From CBDBIK01 sp965206145 (GTDB lineage Bacteria > Pseudomonadota > Alphaproteobacteria > TMED109), in contig CBDBIK010000006.1 of NCBI GenBank assembly GCA_965206145.1, forward strand, positions 62,001-126,000: a DNA stretch of 64,000 bases, given 5' to 3'. Position numbers and translations under genes: made by a program. The notes beneath the pieces are model-generated. The model was not told where the DNA came from. It was given only the letters and a program-made list of their open reading frames with translations, and did no database searches. Position 1 is the first letter of the stretch, and each line of letters starts with the position of its first letter. Below are positions 51,287 through 58,585 of the stretch, piece by piece.

Positions 51287-51565
51287 ATGTTTGGGTTCAG
51301 CCTTCCGAAATTAATGCTGTTGGCGTTTTTGCTTGTGGCTGTCTGGTACATTTTCAAGCTCATTGAGAGGCGCGACGAGGTGCGGAAGAGGGAAGAGATC
51401 GAGCGCGCCGCCGAGGCGGCGGTCCGCGATAATGTCGAGCGAAAAAAAGAGAAGAAACGCAAATCGGCCGCTGAGACGATCGCCTGCACGGTTTGCGGCA
51501 ACTACGTCCCGAGCGAGGGTGTGCGCTCGTGCGGTCGGGAAAAGTGTCCTTACCCGGACGCATGA
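51287..51565 (+). CDS. Small membrane-anchored coiled-coil/zinc-ribbon protein
   Basis: 92 residues from the ATG at 51287. One membrane helix (about 5-22, SLPKLMLLAFLLVAVWYIFK), then a charged coiled-coil stretch rich in Glu/Lys/Arg (about 28-62) and a C-terminal zinc ribbon with ACTVCGNYV and SCGREKCPY. This is a conserved alphaproteobacterial hypothetical found near the S49 peptidase; no function is established. Four Cys in two pairs support metal binding. Confidence 0.7.
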   Translation: MFGFSLPKLMLLAFLLVAVWYIFKLIERRDEVRKREEIERAAEAAVRDNVERKKEKKRKSAAETIACTVCGNYVPSEGVRSCGREKCPYPDA

Positions 51566-51578
51566 AGCGCGCGGAAGC

Positions 51579-52598
51579 TCAGTCCACGGCGAGTGCTCTA
51601 AGGACGTCCACGTCCATCGTTTCGTAACGGCGATACAGGGACAGTACGGCTCTTCCAAAGGTAGGGCCAGATTCTACGAAACCCGAGAACTCAGAAGGCA
51701 CGCCCTCGTCCAGTACCTCGGCGGGACTGTCGCCTTCGAGGACGGCCCGAACGATCCTGCGGTGCAGGAATCGAAGCCAGTTCTGGGTGTCACTGAACAT
51801 TGAGGGATCTTGCACCAACGGTCCGTGTCCGGGAACCACGACCGACCAGGAGAGCTCGGCCAACCGGTCGAGGGTGTCGAGCCAGGTGGGAATGTCGGCG
51901 TGCGGAACGGTGGCGGCACGCCTCTCGAACACCAGATCGCCCACGAATGCGACCCCTGTTTTCCGGTCTAGAACCACGAGGTCGCCCTCAGTGTGGGCTC
52001 CCTCGAATACCAGGATGTCGACCTTGCGCCCGCCCAGATCAAGCGTGAGGTCCGTCATCACCTCGCGTGACGGGGCATCAATGCGGGTGCCTGCGGTCCA
52101 CTCCTCGCCCACGAGTTCTGTCATGAGGTCGAGAAGGGCTGGGCCGTCAGTTAAGTGCATCGCCGCCTCGTCAGGATGCATCAGGACATCAATCCCTTCC
52201 TCTCGGAGTCCATTGATTCCGAAGGCATGGTCGGGATGGCGGTGTGTCACGACAGCCCTGCGGACAGGCGTATCGGTCTTGTCTGCTACGGTTTCAAGGA
52301 GTTGACGCGTGTACAGGTACGTCGGCCCCGCTTCAACGAGGAGGGTCTCGTTTTTGCCGACGATGAAGCCCGCATTGGCGATGTTGGCACCGTTCTCCGA
52401 CGTTAACCCGTCCTGGTGCCCGAAAAGAACGTAAATGCCCGTCGCGACCTCTTGAGGCCGGAGCTTGTAGGAGGGCTCGGCGAAAGCCCCGTCTGCTGTC
52501 GTAGCGAGAAGAGTAGCGGCTCCAAGGAAGGCCGCTGTCAGGCTACATTGTGGAAGCGGCGTTTTCGCTCCCCTCGAATTCCATCCCCTGTGAATCAC
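51579..52598 (-). CDS. Exported MBL-fold hydrolase, quinoprotein-relay zinc metallohydrolase type (SoxH-like)
   Basis: About 339 residues; GTG at 52598 is my best start because it gives a signal peptide ending TTADGAFA. The MBL-fold metal motif is VVTHRHPDHAFGINGL (about residue 127 from this start), with further ligands in VFEGAHTEGDLVVL, VAFVGDLVFE and VVPGHGPLVQDP. The neighbouring SoxYZ-like carrier is the known partner of 'quinoprotein relay system zinc metallohydrolase' proteins, and the pairing is the main basis for this call. The physiological substrate is unclear. Start uncertain; the frame is open to 52640 and overlaps the carrier gene. Confidence 0.82.
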   Translation of the reverse strand: MIHRGWNSRGAKTPLPQCSLTAAFLGAATLLATTADGAFAEPSYKLRPQEVATGIYVLFGHQDGLTSENGANIANAGFIVGKNETLLVEAGPTYLYTRQLLETVADKTDTPVRRAVVTHRHPDHAFGINGLREEGIDVLMHPDEAAMHLTDGPALLDLMTELVGEEWTAGTRIDAPSREVMTDLTLDLGGRKVDILVFEGAHTEGDLVVLDRKTGVAFVGDLVFERRAATVPHADIPTWLDTLDRLAELSWSVVVPGHGPLVQDPSMFSDTQNWLRFLHRRIVRAVLEGDSPAEVLDEGVPSEFSGFVESGPTFGRAVLSLYRRYETMDVDVLRALAVD

Positions 52599-53334
52599 GG
52601 GCGCGCACGCGGACGGTTTGTCCCTGTTCGGGCAGGTCAAGGGTAATCACGGGATCGCTCGACATCGCTGCCCACGTGAGCATTTCGGCGATGGGGCCGA
52701 GGCTGTCCCTGATTTCTACCTGCTCGACGTAGTAGGCGGGGACCACGTCGCCGTCGTCTTCGACAACGAATCCCGTGTCCATGGGATGACTAATCCGCAC
52801 TTTGAGGCGGCTCGCACCGCCGTTTCGCTCGAACTGGCGGATCGCCACATCACCGACGGAAGCCGTCGCACCTTCGGGATTAGGCGAGGAACAACCACCG
52901 GCGCTCATGACCAGGACGGACTTGGTGCCGACGTACCAGATTCCGTCGGAACCCTGCACGGCCGCGCGCACCGGGGTAGAGCGCTCGAGGCGGACATTCA
53001 TTCCGATCGATTCGATCGGGCGGTGGGGAATCAGCTCCACCACCTGCTGGATCGGGTTGTTGTCGATCAGCACGGCGAATTTCTGCATGTCGCGCAAATC
53101 ATGTGGAACCTTGACGATGAGAGGTACCTCGTGGGCGCTTTCAACCCTTTCGGCCATGATCACGCGGATGTCTTGGTCGAAGCGTACTTCCGCATCCTCC
53201 CCCAGGTAGGCGACGCTGATGTCACTCCAAAGTTCGGACCCTGCTGGGTCGGAATGGTCGACCTCATCCCCGTGGTGGGCGTGCGCCACGGTAACGGCGA
53301 GCACTCCAGCAGCGGCAAATAACATAGGTTTCAT
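52543..53334 (-). CDS. Quinoprotein-dehydrogenase-associated SoxYZ-like carrier protein
   Basis: 263 residues with a signal peptide cleaved around VAHAHH. It is a single-chain fusion of SoxY-like and SoxZ-like domains. The SoxY half ends at about residue 152 with the swinging-arm-type cysteine in VLVMSAGGCSSPNPEG (Cys 148), and the SoxZ half follows (LKVRISHPMDTGF, VPAYYVEQVEIRDS). Canonical SoxY carries its cysteine at the very C-terminus, so this internal position supports the fused type found beside quinoprotein dehydrogenases. Overlaps the metallohydrolase gene by about 55 bases, so the two are one operon. Confidence 0.85.
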   Translation of the reverse strand: MKPMLFAAAGVLAVTVAHAHHGDEVDHSDPAGSELWSDISVAYLGEDAEVRFDQDIRVIMAERVESAHEVPLIVKVPHDLRDMQKFAVLIDNNPIQQVVELIPHRPIESIGMNVRLERSTPVRAAVQGSDGIWYVGTKSVLVMSAGGCSSPNPEGATASVGDVAIRQFERNGGASRLKVRISHPMDTGFVVEDDGDVVPAYYVEQVEIRDSLGPIAEMLTWAAMSSDPVITLDLPEQGQTVRVRARDSQGMEFEGSENAASTM

Positions 53335-53547
53335 GACCTACTCCCAATCCTATTGAATTGCCCTGTAAGGTACAGACCTATCCCCCGAACAGGAAATTCG
53401 TGCCGGCGGCACTCCAATCGGCATCCCGTTTGTGTCTGGAAATCAGGTGCCACCCGGCTGCAACATTCGACACAATTCGTTATTAGTCTGATGCTTAGCT
53501 TTCCCGTACGACTTTGTTGTAGCCAGTGTGCGAGCTAGGAAAGCGAC

Positions 53548-54423
53548 ATGCAGTGCACGATTGACGGCGAAGCCCATTTCCAAGGCTCGGGACTGTTCAG
53601 CGGAAACCCTGTGGACATGAAGGTCGGACCTGCGGGACCCGGCAGCGGCATCTCGTTCGTGCGCGAGGACCTTGACGATGCGCCTGATGTTTCGGCTCGG
53701 TGGGAGAATGTCGTTAACACGGACAACCGTGTCGTAATTGGCGATGCGAACGGGGCCCGCGTCGCTACCATTGAACATCTCATGGCGGCCTTTGCGGGAC
53801 TTGGCATCGACAACGCTCGCGTGTCGCTCTCCGGCGAAGAGGTTCCTGTGATGGACGGATCTTCCGCCAAATTCATCGTTGAACTTGAGCGTGCAGGCGT
53901 TTCCTTCCAAGGGCGTGCCCGCTCCCGGATCCGGATCCTGCGTCCGGTCGAGGTCCTCGGAGAGGATCGCTTGATTCGCATTGAACCGGCCGAGAACTTC
54001 TCTATCGACGGTACCATTGACTACCCAGGCACCGCCATCGGCAAACAGAGGATGGTCTTCTCTCTTGAGAGGATGTCGTTCCAGGATCACCTCGCTGATT
54101 CACGCACCTTTTGCACACTTGAGGACGCAACACGGTTGCGCGATCGCAATCGGGGGCTCGGTGGGACGCTTGCCAACACCTTGGTCGTGAACGGCGAAGA
54201 AGTGCTTGCGGGGTGCGATCTTCGTCACGAGGACGAGTTCGTGCGCCATAAGATCCTTGACTGCGTGGGCGATCTATATCTCGCTGGTGCCCAGATCCAG
54301 GGGCGCGTCACCTTCGTGCACGGTGGCCATCGGATGAACGTCCGGCTACTCGAGGAGATATTCTCCGATCCGAGGAACTGGGAGCGGGTCGACGAATCGG
54401 ACCTTCTTTCCGCCGCCGCCTAG
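53548..54423 (+). CDS. lpxC: LpxC-like UDP-3-O-acyl-N-acetylglucosamine deacetylase
   Basis: 291 residues. Catalyses the committed step of lipid A synthesis. The active-site residues are kept: Glu-His in RVATIEHLMAAFAGLGIDNA (about 80), EVPVMDGSSAKF, SRTFCTLED, and VRHKILDCVGDLYLAGAQ with the His/Asp zinc ligands and catalytic Lys, plus the C-terminal histidine in VHGGHRMN. The N-terminal GLHSG motif reads GLFSG, with Phe 17 replacing the conserved His. It stands alone instead of beside ftsZ, so it may be a second copy. Divergent from the SoxYZ gene. Confidence 0.85.
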   Translation: MQCTIDGEAHFQGSGLFSGNPVDMKVGPAGPGSGISFVREDLDDAPDVSARWENVVNTDNRVVIGDANGARVATIEHLMAAFAGLGIDNARVSLSGEEVPVMDGSSAKFIVELERAGVSFQGRARSRIRILRPVEVLGEDRLIRIEPAENFSIDGTIDYPGTAIGKQRMVFSLERMSFQDHLADSRTFCTLEDATRLRDRNRGLGGTLANTLVVNGEEVLAGCDLRHEDEFVRHKILDCVGDLYLAGAQIQGRVTFVHGGHRMNVRLLEEIFSDPRNWERVDESDLLSAAA

Positions 54424-54463
54424 GAAGGTCGGGCCGAGGCCTGACAGTTTATATACTGGCAGC

Positions 54464-55975
54464 ATGGAAACGCGTTCGTATTTCCGCACGATAGCATTGC
54501 GAAGCAGTGCTCTTGCGCTGCTTCTCATAGGGTTTCTCCTTCCCGCCAGCTTGCCCCGGGCACAGGAAGCGGACGGTTCTCAGCCCGGTACCTCCGGGCC
54601 TTCGCTCAGGGAAGGATCGATCCGGTTTCCGGACGGCGGCAGTTACGAGGGGGGGATCGTTGACGGAAAAATGGAGGGACGGGGTGTCCTTTCGTTTCCC
54701 AACGGCGATATCTACGAGGGTGAGTTCAGGGCTGGTGCCATGCACGGGACGGGTACGCTGACCTTCAAGGCAACCGGCGATGTCTACGAGGGAGATTTCG
54801 AGGAAAACCAACGTCACGGGCAGGGAACGTTCCGCCACGCCACCGGTGCCCGCTATGAGGGCTCTTTCGTGCAGGGTCAGAGGATAGGTGAAGGCGTTTT
54901 CATCTACCCCGACGAATCGCGTTACGAGGGTGGTTTCCTGAACGGTCAGTTTGACGGCCAGGGTGCCTACGAGCGCCCTGACGGCACGCGCTACGAAGGC
55001 GGCTACCGGGATGGCCATCGCCACGGGCGGGGAGTGTTCGTCTACAAGGACGGCACGCGCTACGAGGGAACGTTCGACAACGGAGCGCGAACGGGTGCAG
55101 GCGTCCTCATCTACCCGGACGAGACGCGCTACGAGGGCAATTTTCAGGATGGACAACGATCCGGCAAAGGCATCCTCGAGTACGCCGACGGCACACGCTA
55201 CGAGGGTGACTTCCATGAGGACCGTTTCCACGGTCGAGGCGTCTATACGCACCCGAACGGCACGCACTACGAGGGGACGTTCGAGAATGGGACGCAGACT
55301 GGCGAAGGCGTCCTCAAGCACGCTGACGGCACGCGCTACGAGGGCACGATCGTCAACGGCAAGATGGAAGGGCTCGGCATTCTCGCCTTCCCGAACGGCG
55401 ACATTTACGAGGGCGAGCTCAAGGACGGCGCGATGCACGGGACGGGCACGCTGACCTTCCAGACGGGCGATGTCTACGAGGGGGATTTCAGGGCCAATCG
55501 CCGCCACGGGCAGGGGATGTTCCGCCACGCCAACGGCGCGCGTTACGAGGGTGGATTTGCGCAGGGACAGAGGTCCGGCAAGGGTGTCCTCGAATACTCC
55601 GATGGCACGCGTTACGAGGGCGATTTCCAGAACGACCAGTTCCATGGCCAGGGCACCTATGTGCGCCCGAATGGTACGCGCTACGAAGGTGGTTATCAGG
55701 ATGGCAAGAGCCACGGACGAGGAGTGTTCATCTACGGGGATGGCGCGCGCTACGAGGGGATGTTTGATAATGGTGCGCAGACCGGCGCGGGTGTCCTCGC
55801 GTATCCAGACGGCACACGTTACGAGGGAGGTTTCCAGGACGGGAATTTCCAGGGGCAGGGAATTCTCCAGTACGCGGATGGCACCCGCCTCGAATCCGCT
55901 TTCGACAGCGGCGAGCCCACCGGCAAGGGCGTGTACACCTATCCCGATGGTGCGCGCGTCGAGAGCGAAAACTAG
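54464..55975 (+). CDS. Exported MORN-repeat protein (about 19 repeats)
   Basis: 503 residues. N-terminal signal peptide (hydrophobic core ALALLLIGFLLPA, about 18-30). From residue about 55 to the end there are some 19 MORN repeats of mostly 23 residues, each of the form GxYEGxFxxGxxxGxGxxxx, such as TRYEGGYRDGHRHGRGVFVY. MORN repeats form elongated beta-hairpin solenoids that bind lipids or proteins and set spacing. No catalytic domain is attached. A -10-like TATACT lies just upstream at 54453-54458. Unknown partner; envelope scaffold is a reasonable inference. Confidence 0.9.
   Translation: METRSYFRTIALRSSALALLLIGFLLPASLPRAQEADGSQPGTSGPSLREGSIRFPDGGSYEGGIVDGKMEGRGVLSFPNGDIYEGEFRAGAMHGTGTLTFKATGDVYEGDFEENQRHGQGTFRHATGARYEGSFVQGQRIGEGVFIYPDESRYEGGFLNGQFDGQGAYERPDGTRYEGGYRDGHRHGRGVFVYKDGTRYEGTFDNGARTGAGVLIYPDETRYEGNFQDGQRSGKGILEYADGTRYEGDFHEDRFHGRGVYTHPNGTHYEGTFENGTQTGEGVLKHADGTRYEGTIVNGKMEGLGILAFPNGDIYEGELKDGAMHGTGTLTFQTGDVYEGDFRANRRHGQGMFRHANGARYEGGFAQGQRSGKGVLEYSDGTRYEGDFQNDQFHGQGTYVRPNGTRYEGGYQDGKSHGRGVFIYGDGARYEGMFDNGAQTGAGVLAYPDGTRYEGGFQDGNFQGQGILQYADGTRLESAFDSGEPTGKGVYTYPDGARVESEN
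54630..55965 (+). repeat. MORN-repeat tract with an internal ten-repeat duplication
   Basis: About 1.3 kb of 69-bp tandem units encoding 23-residue MORN repeats. A higher-order duplication is evident: the order of variant units starting at KMEGRGVLSFPNGDIYEG (about 54668) recurs at KMEGLGILAFPNGDIYEG (about 55361), offset 693 bases (231 codons), followed by near-identical GAMHGTGTLTF, RHGQG and GRGVF units. One unit of the first block has a single extra residue (FKATGD versus FQTGD). Confidence 0.8.
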
Positions 55976-56060
55976 GTCTTCACTCCGTCCGGTAGCGTTG
56001 TTATATGGATAGACCTTGGCTGATACGCGAGGTGTTTGATAACCAGCTTGGACCTCTTTG
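55976..56060. other. Left edge of the A+T-rich island
   Basis: Base composition changes from G+C-rich to A+T-rich a little after this short stretch, which separates the MORN gene from insertion-sequence debris. I see no gene or clear attachment site here. Confidence 0.3.
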
Positions 56061-56291
56061 ATGTCACACAAATTCAACGCCGCTCGTCGGCACAAGTTTG
56101 AGAAGAAGCACTATCGCGTGACCAACTAGCCCGCGTACAATAAAAGCCTGCGTCAGCGCGGCGATGTGACGGTTTGGTTGCATCCTGATGTGACGGATGC
56201 GTGGGACGCAGGCCGACGTAAAACGCCAGATGGGTAGCCAGTTTATTCTGATCTGGCGATTACGACATGCCTGACACTGAGTGTGATTTAT
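56061..56291 (+). pseudogene. IS5-family transposase, N-terminal fragment with two stop codons
   Basis: The frame from the ATG at 56061 reads MSHKFNAARRHKFEKKHYRV and continues RQRGDVTVWLHPDVTDAWD and then DLAITTCLTLSVIYK, the familiar N-terminus of IS5-family transposases. Two TAG codons interrupt it where the family has Trp (after RVTN) and Gln (before PVYSD). Similarity stops near 56291, so only about 75 codons of the roughly 300 remain. Inactive. Confidence 0.75.
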
Positions 56292-56363
56292 AAGGGAATT
56301 ATATACATAAATCTACACGGACGGCCTGAAAGCTTTACGAGGTAAGGGCTACAGCGTTATTAG

Positions 56364-56666
56364 CTTTCACAGAAAAATCGGTATAATAGTCTGCAAGGTT
56401 ACGAGCATGGCAAGGTCAACCATTCGGCAAAAGAGTATGTAAACAGCATGGTGCACACTAACGGAATTGAAAGCGTTTGGGAATTGCTGAAACGCGGGTA
56501 TAATGGCGTGTATCACAATTTCAGTGAGAAACGTTTACAGCGTTGCATAAATGAGTTTGCTTTCAGGTTGAATGAAGGCAATTGTGAAGTGGATACCATT
56601 GAGCGCATGGAAGCGCTTGCCAAAGGTATGGACGGTAAAAGACTTCCCTACAAGGAGTTAATCTAA
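56364..56666 (+). pseudogene. IS1595-family (ISXO2-like) transposase, C-terminal fragment
   Basis: Following a TAG at 56361, the frame reads NRYNSLQGYEHGKVNHSAKE, then VHTNGIESVWELLKRGYNGV, and ends GKRLPYKELI with a TAA at 56664. This is the end of an IS1595-family DDE transposase, including the HTNGIE block with the last catalytic Glu. The N-terminal two thirds are missing, so it is a truncated copy. An ATG at 56448 would give a 72-residue protein without catalytic core. Confidence 0.75.
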
Positions 56667-57863
56667 GTGAAGGCTACCCCCCCCCCCCCCAATAGCAATA
56701 CTTTGTACACGGGCGATAATTTGTACATCTTGAACGGAATGAACAGTGAAAGTGTGGATTTGATATATCTTGACCCTCCGTTCAATAGTAAACGGATGTA
56801 TTCCGCGCCTGTAGGTAGCAAGTTTGCTGGAGCCAGTTTTAAGGACATGCGGACATTGAAAGATATTGATCAGGCATACCTTGAACGGATAGTGAATAAC
56901 TGCCCATACCTTGTTCAGTTTATAAAAACGGTTGAAGTACTGCATAGCAAGCCGATGATGGCGTACCTTACATACATGACGCAGCGCATACTTGAAATGC
57001 ACAGAGTGTTAAGGAATATAGGAAGTTTCTACTTGCATTGTGATCCTACTGCAAGTCATTATTTGAAATTGATATTAGACAGGATATTTGGAAAGGGTAA
57101 CTTTAGAAATGAAGTTGTCTGGGAGTATGGTTTAGGAGGTTCATCTAACCGAATGTATTCTCGGAAACATGATGTAGTTTTATTCTACACGAAGTCGGAT
57201 GAGTACTATTTTAACAAGCCAAAGATAAAAGCAACGTCGGTAATGATGAGAGGGAAGTTGAAGGGAATGAGGGATGTATGGTCAGACATTCCATCACTGA
57301 ACAACATGGCAAAGGAGCGCACTGGATACCCAACACAGAAACCGCTTGCGTTACTGAAAAGGATAATCGAGGCATCAAGTAATGAAGGTGATGTCGTGCT
57401 AGACCCTTTTTGCGGGTGTGCTACTACAATGGTTGCGGCACAACAGTTAGGTCGTAGGTGGATAGGGATTGATATTGAGATGAAAGCTGCTCAACTCGTT
57501 TCGGATAGGCTGTCAGATGACGCAGGTTTGTTTCGTGATTTCATACATACAACAGATTTGCCAAAACGGACGGATATAAAAATTGAATCGGAAAAGAGTA
57601 GAGGTGTGAAAATCAAATTATTCAATGAGCAGAAAGGAATTTGTAACGGTTGCCGGAACGAAATGGAAATCCGGCATTTTGAGGTTGACCATATTATTCC
57701 GAAGTCAAAAGGCGGTGGAAATTATTACGAGAATTACCAATTGCTTTGTGGGCACTGTAATCGCACAAAAGGCAATCGGCCTATGGAATATCTGAATGAT
57801 AAGATAGCAAAAAATGAGGCGTATTTACGGGATAATATAACATTCGATGGTGTGAAATTATGA
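56667..57863 (+). CDS. Adenine/cytosine-N DNA methyltransferase fused to an HNH endonuclease domain
   Basis: 398 residues, GTG start directly after the IS1595 TAA, with AAGGAG 9 bases upstream. N-terminal methyltransferase of the beta order: catalytic DPPF at about residues 36-39 (LIYLDPPFNSKRMYSAPVGS), a target-recognition-like middle, then VVLDPFCGCATTMVAAQQLG (AdoMet-binding, about 245) and RRWIGIDIEMKAAQLVSDRL. C-terminal HNH domain from about 318: ICNGCRNEMEIRHF, VDHIIPKSKGGGNYYENYQL and LLCGHCNRTKGN, four cysteines for zinc. The combination is known in bacterial defence loci. The product could both modify and cut DNA, which is inference. Base composition is lower in G+C than its neighbours. 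A 14-base C run lies in codons 4-8. Confidence 0.85.
   Translation: MKATPPPPNSNTLYTGDNLYILNGMNSESVDLIYLDPPFNSKRMYSAPVGSKFAGASFKDMRTLKDIDQAYLERIVNNCPYLVQFIKTVEVLHSKPMMAYLTYMTQRILEMHRVLRNIGSFYLHCDPTASHYLKLILDRIFGKGNFRNEVVWEYGLGGSSNRMYSRKHDVVLFYTKSDEYYFNKPKIKATSVMMRGKLKGMRDVWSDIPSLNNMAKERTGYPTQKPLALLKRIIEASSNEGDVVLDPFCGCATTMVAAQQLGRRWIGIDIEMKAAQLVSDRLSDDAGLFRDFIHTTDLPKRTDIKIESEKSRGVKIKLFNEQKGICNGCRNEMEIRHFEVDHIIPKSKGGGNYYENYQLLCGHCNRTKGNRPMEYLNDKIAKNEAYLRDNITFDGVKL
56677..56690 (+). repeat. Homopolymer C14 at the 5' end of the methyltransferase gene
   Basis: Fourteen consecutive C residues encode the end of Thr4 and Pro5-Pro8 of the methyltransferase-HNH protein, ten bases after the start codon begins. 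Loss or gain of one base would throw the gene out of frame early. Such tracts are classic slipped-strand (phase-variation) sites, but this could also be a sequencing or assembly error. Confidence 0.9.
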
Positions 57864-57919
57864 ATGACAAGAAAAATAAGCAAGAAGGATTAGACTGCCG
57901 ACGGAGAGATCAACGATGA
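57860..57919 (+). pseudogene. Truncated start of the gene following the methyltransferase
   Basis: ATG at 57860 overlaps the methyltransferase stop (ATGA) and reads MNDKKNKQEGLDCRRRDQR before a TGA at 57917. The overlap is the way a second gene of a coupled operon would begin, so this is probably the first few codons of a lost partner gene. It is too short to identify. Confidence 0.4.
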
Positions 57920-58585
57920 AACGAGAAACCACACGGCATCGGTATTTAGAAACGGCATTTGACAATTGACGACCAGCAAACCCAATAAAAAGAAAAACGT
58001 GCCACAAGCGCAAGGACCGTTCACCGACCTAACCCTCCATACAATTGGCTGGAAGGCATTTCAGGATATGGCCGCGTAGGTTTGCGAGGAACGCCTGGAG
58101 ACATAAGTTACAGCTCATCACGAGGCCAAGGATGGCGGTCAGGATGCAGTCTTTCTGTTTCCTAGCATCGGAGGAACGTGTGTCCGGCCGTCACCGTCCA
58201 AGTCAAATACTGATCGGACGCCAAAAGAACTCTGAAGCTATCAAAAACCTAACGGCAGAAGTGGTTGTCGCTTGAGCAATATCTGTGGATAGGGGTAAAT
58301 TTTGAGCAGCACTAGCTCCATGCAACAACGCTGTGGTGGAGCATTGTTGCTCGCACTTGCCTTTGGTGAGGAGAATGTTCCCGCACTGCTTCCGCCGCTG
58401 GAAGCGGGCCGTCCCGACAAAAGCTGAGTTGCTCGCTCGCCGACGTGGCGGGTCCGAGGGTACCATCCGTGTGATCGCCGATTGTTTTAACAGCGGCTCC
58501 CTTGTGTGGGAATTATCCGTGCGTTCAGCACACTGTTTTGTAGTTCACTCAATCTTCACGCACGCGAAGTCCGAGGTGAATTAAA
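57920..58585. other. Right part of the island, no intact gene
   Basis: Apart from the decayed Mrr-like fragment the region carries only short frames (for example plus 58333-58584) without recognisable domains. G+C rises again after about 58300, suggesting that the right boundary of the island lies there. No terminal inverted repeat or direct repeat marking an insertion was found by eye. Confidence 0.4.
58003..58275 (+). pseudogene. Decayed restriction-endonuclease-like (Mrr-type) gene fragment
   Basis: The frame reads QGPFTDLTLHTIGWKAFQD, a TAG, VCEERLET, a TAA, then EAKDGGQDAVFLFPSIGG; a frameshift leads to QILIGRQKNSEAIKNLTAEV before a TGA at 58273. The W-K-A-F-Q-D block and the GGQDAVF block with its acidic residue resemble the N-terminal Mrr/PD-(D/E)xK-like domain that precedes NTPase modules in some defence proteins. 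Two stops and at least one frameshift show it is dead. The family assignment is from memory of the motif pattern. Confidence 0.4.

Noticed and set aside
54449..56095. 548-codon minus-strand frame opposite the MORN gene
   Set aside because: Regular shadow of the 69-bp repeat; the plus strand has the signal peptide and MORN motifs.
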